This document shows, in pieces, positions 14,642-15,530 of a stretch of DNA of 15,530 nucleotides. The notes beneath the pieces are model-generated. The model saw only the letters and a list, made by a program, of their open reading frames with translations. It did no database searches and was not told where the DNA came from. This DNA comes from CAYWNA01 sp964459305 (GTDB taxonomy: Bacteria; Planctomycetota; Planctomycetia; Pirellulales; Pirellulaceae). Within the stretch, counting starts at the first letter, position 1. Each line of letters starts with the position of its first letter. The DNA lies in contig CAYWNA010000294.1 in NCBI GenBank assembly GCA_964459305.1, positions 1 to 15,530 of the forward strand, written 5' to 3'. The translations under genes and the position numbers were made by a program.

Positions 14642-15530
14642 ATGGCAGGACTCCAGTTGGCCGATCTGATCGCAGTGGGGTTGTATTTTGTGATCATCGT
14701 GGCGGTCGGTGTGTGGTCGGCTCGGCGCGTTACCAGCATGGACGACTTCGTAATGCCTCGCCGCTTCGGCAAGGTGTTCATGATCTTCTTCACCTTCGGC
14801 GCGGGGACGCATTCGGATCAGGCGGTCAGCGTTGCTTCGAAGACGTACACCAACGGCGTGTCGGGCATTTGGTATCAGTGGCTGTGGCTGTTCGCCTCGC
14901 CCTTCTATTGGCTGATCGCACCGATGATGCGACGGTTCCGCGCCTTGACCACCGCCGATGTCTTCGAGTTAAGGTTCAATCGGTCCGTGGCGATGCTGTA
15001 CGCGGTGGTGAGTCTCGCGCTGTTCTCGGTGAATATCGGCGTGATGCTCAAAGGCTCCAGCGCAGTGATCGAGGCCACGACCGGCGGTACGGTCAATGCC
15101 GAGTGGGCCATCTCGCTAATGACCATTCTGTTCCTGGTTTACGGCATCGCCGGTGGTCTGGGGGCGGCGATTGTCACGGACTTCCTTCAGGGAGTCTTGA
15201 CAATTTTCTTCTCGTTCCTGCTTCTGCCGTACATCTTCCATGCCGTGGGGGGAATGGAAGGGTTACGGTTGGCCGTGCCGCAAGCGGCACCGGATCGCAA
15301 CATGCTTTCCCTGGTGGCGCCGGAAGACATCGGCCTGTTCTACATCATTGTGATCGCTCTGAATGCGCTGGTGGGGATTGTCACCCAGCCGCATACCATG
15401 GGCAATTGCGCCGCCGGCCGAACGGAGTTGGACGGCCAGGTCGGCTTCATGTGCGGCAGCCTGATCAAACGGGTCTGCACGATCGCCTGGTGTTTGACGG
15501 GCCTGGCGGCGGTGGCGTACTTCGCGGGAA
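14642..15530 (+). CDS. sodium:solute symporter (SSS family), N-terminal part (3' end outside window)
   Basis: The frame is open from ATG 14642 to the window edge (296 codons). GGAAGG (14629-14634) lies 7 bases before it. The protein is strongly hydrophobic. The first membrane segment is about residues 6-25, followed by a charged turn and DDFVMPRRFGK, which matches the family's early cytoplasmic loop (..dyf.ggr...). Further segments are seen near 44-56, 74-96, 117-135, 156-172, 182-203, 231-248 and 276-294. YGIAGGLGAAIVTDFLQG (167-184) is the characteristic SSS motif. The family moves sugars, amino acids, carboxylates or other small solutes with Na+; the substrate cannot be read from the sequence. 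Its position after a GH109-like glycosidase would suit uptake of a released sugar, as inference only. Confidence 0.9.
   Translation, partial: MAGLQLADLIAVGLYFVIIVAVGVWSARRVTSMDDFVMPRRFGKVFMIFFTFGAGTHSDQAVSVASKTYTNGVSGIWYQWLWLFASPFYWLIAPMMRRFRALTTADVFELRFNRSVAMLYAVVSLALFSVNIGVMLKGSSAVIEATTGGTVNAEWAISLMTILFLVYGIAGGLGAAIVTDFLQGVLTIFFSFLLLPYIFHAVGGMEGLRLAVPQAAPDRNMLSLVAPEDIGLFYIIVIALNALVGIVTQPHTMGNCAAGRTELDGQVGFMCGSLIKRVCTIAWCLTGLAAVAYFAG

Overview
The window looks like a stretch of a planctomycete chromosome (Planctomycetota, probably Pirellulales-like). This is inferred from the gene mix, with no database search. It holds very large exported PQQ-type beta-propeller proteins carrying a methyltransferase-like domain, three paralogues of the neutral-ceramidase-like family, Tat-exported Gfo/Idh/MocA and DegT-type enzymes, a uroporphyrinogen-decarboxylase-like remnant and a sodium:solute symporter. 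Shine-Dalgarno sites are clear before most genes, and the larger gaps are filled with palindromic repeats rather than genes.

Layout. 3-1049 (+) is the C-terminal part of a propeller protein whose 5' end lies outside the window. 1534-4746 (+) is a complete 1070-residue paralogue of it. Between them lies a ~395 bp imperfect long palindrome (1083-1477). A convergent ceramidase-like gene follows (4936-6375, -). Divergent from that is a Tat-signal DegT/DnrJ/EryC1-type PLP protein (6596-7933, +). A 640 bp gap follows with a second long palindrome (7972-8106), a leader hairpin and a doubtful small ORF, and then a stand-alone fabF-like ketoacyl synthase (8574-9812, +). Two more ceramidase-like genes lie on the minus strand (9826-11163 and 11341-12705), separated by a nested inverted repeat. 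The right end is a plus-strand run: a GH109-like Gfo/Idh/MocA protein (12939-14219), a twin-hairpin repeat, an internally deleted URO-D-like remnant (14313-14579), and the start of an SSS transporter (14642 to the window edge).

How the genes may work together. Most products carry a Sec or Tat export signal, so much of this neighbourhood acts outside the cytoplasm. Ceramidase-like amidohydrolases, a GH109-like NAD-dependent glycosidase and a Na+-coupled transporter would fit breakdown and uptake of glycoconjugates or N-acylated substrates. That is inference: genes alternate strand, repeats separate them, and no single operon ties them together.

The most notable observations are the long intergenic palindromes, the in-frame collapse of a URO-D-like gene to 88 codons with both ends intact, heptanucleotide tracts inside the exported methyltransferase-like domain, and the export signals on enzymes (a SAM-binding fold, a PLP enzyme) whose cofactors are normally cytoplasmic. 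I do not see a clear defence system, CRISPR array, phage, transposase, tRNA or rRNA.
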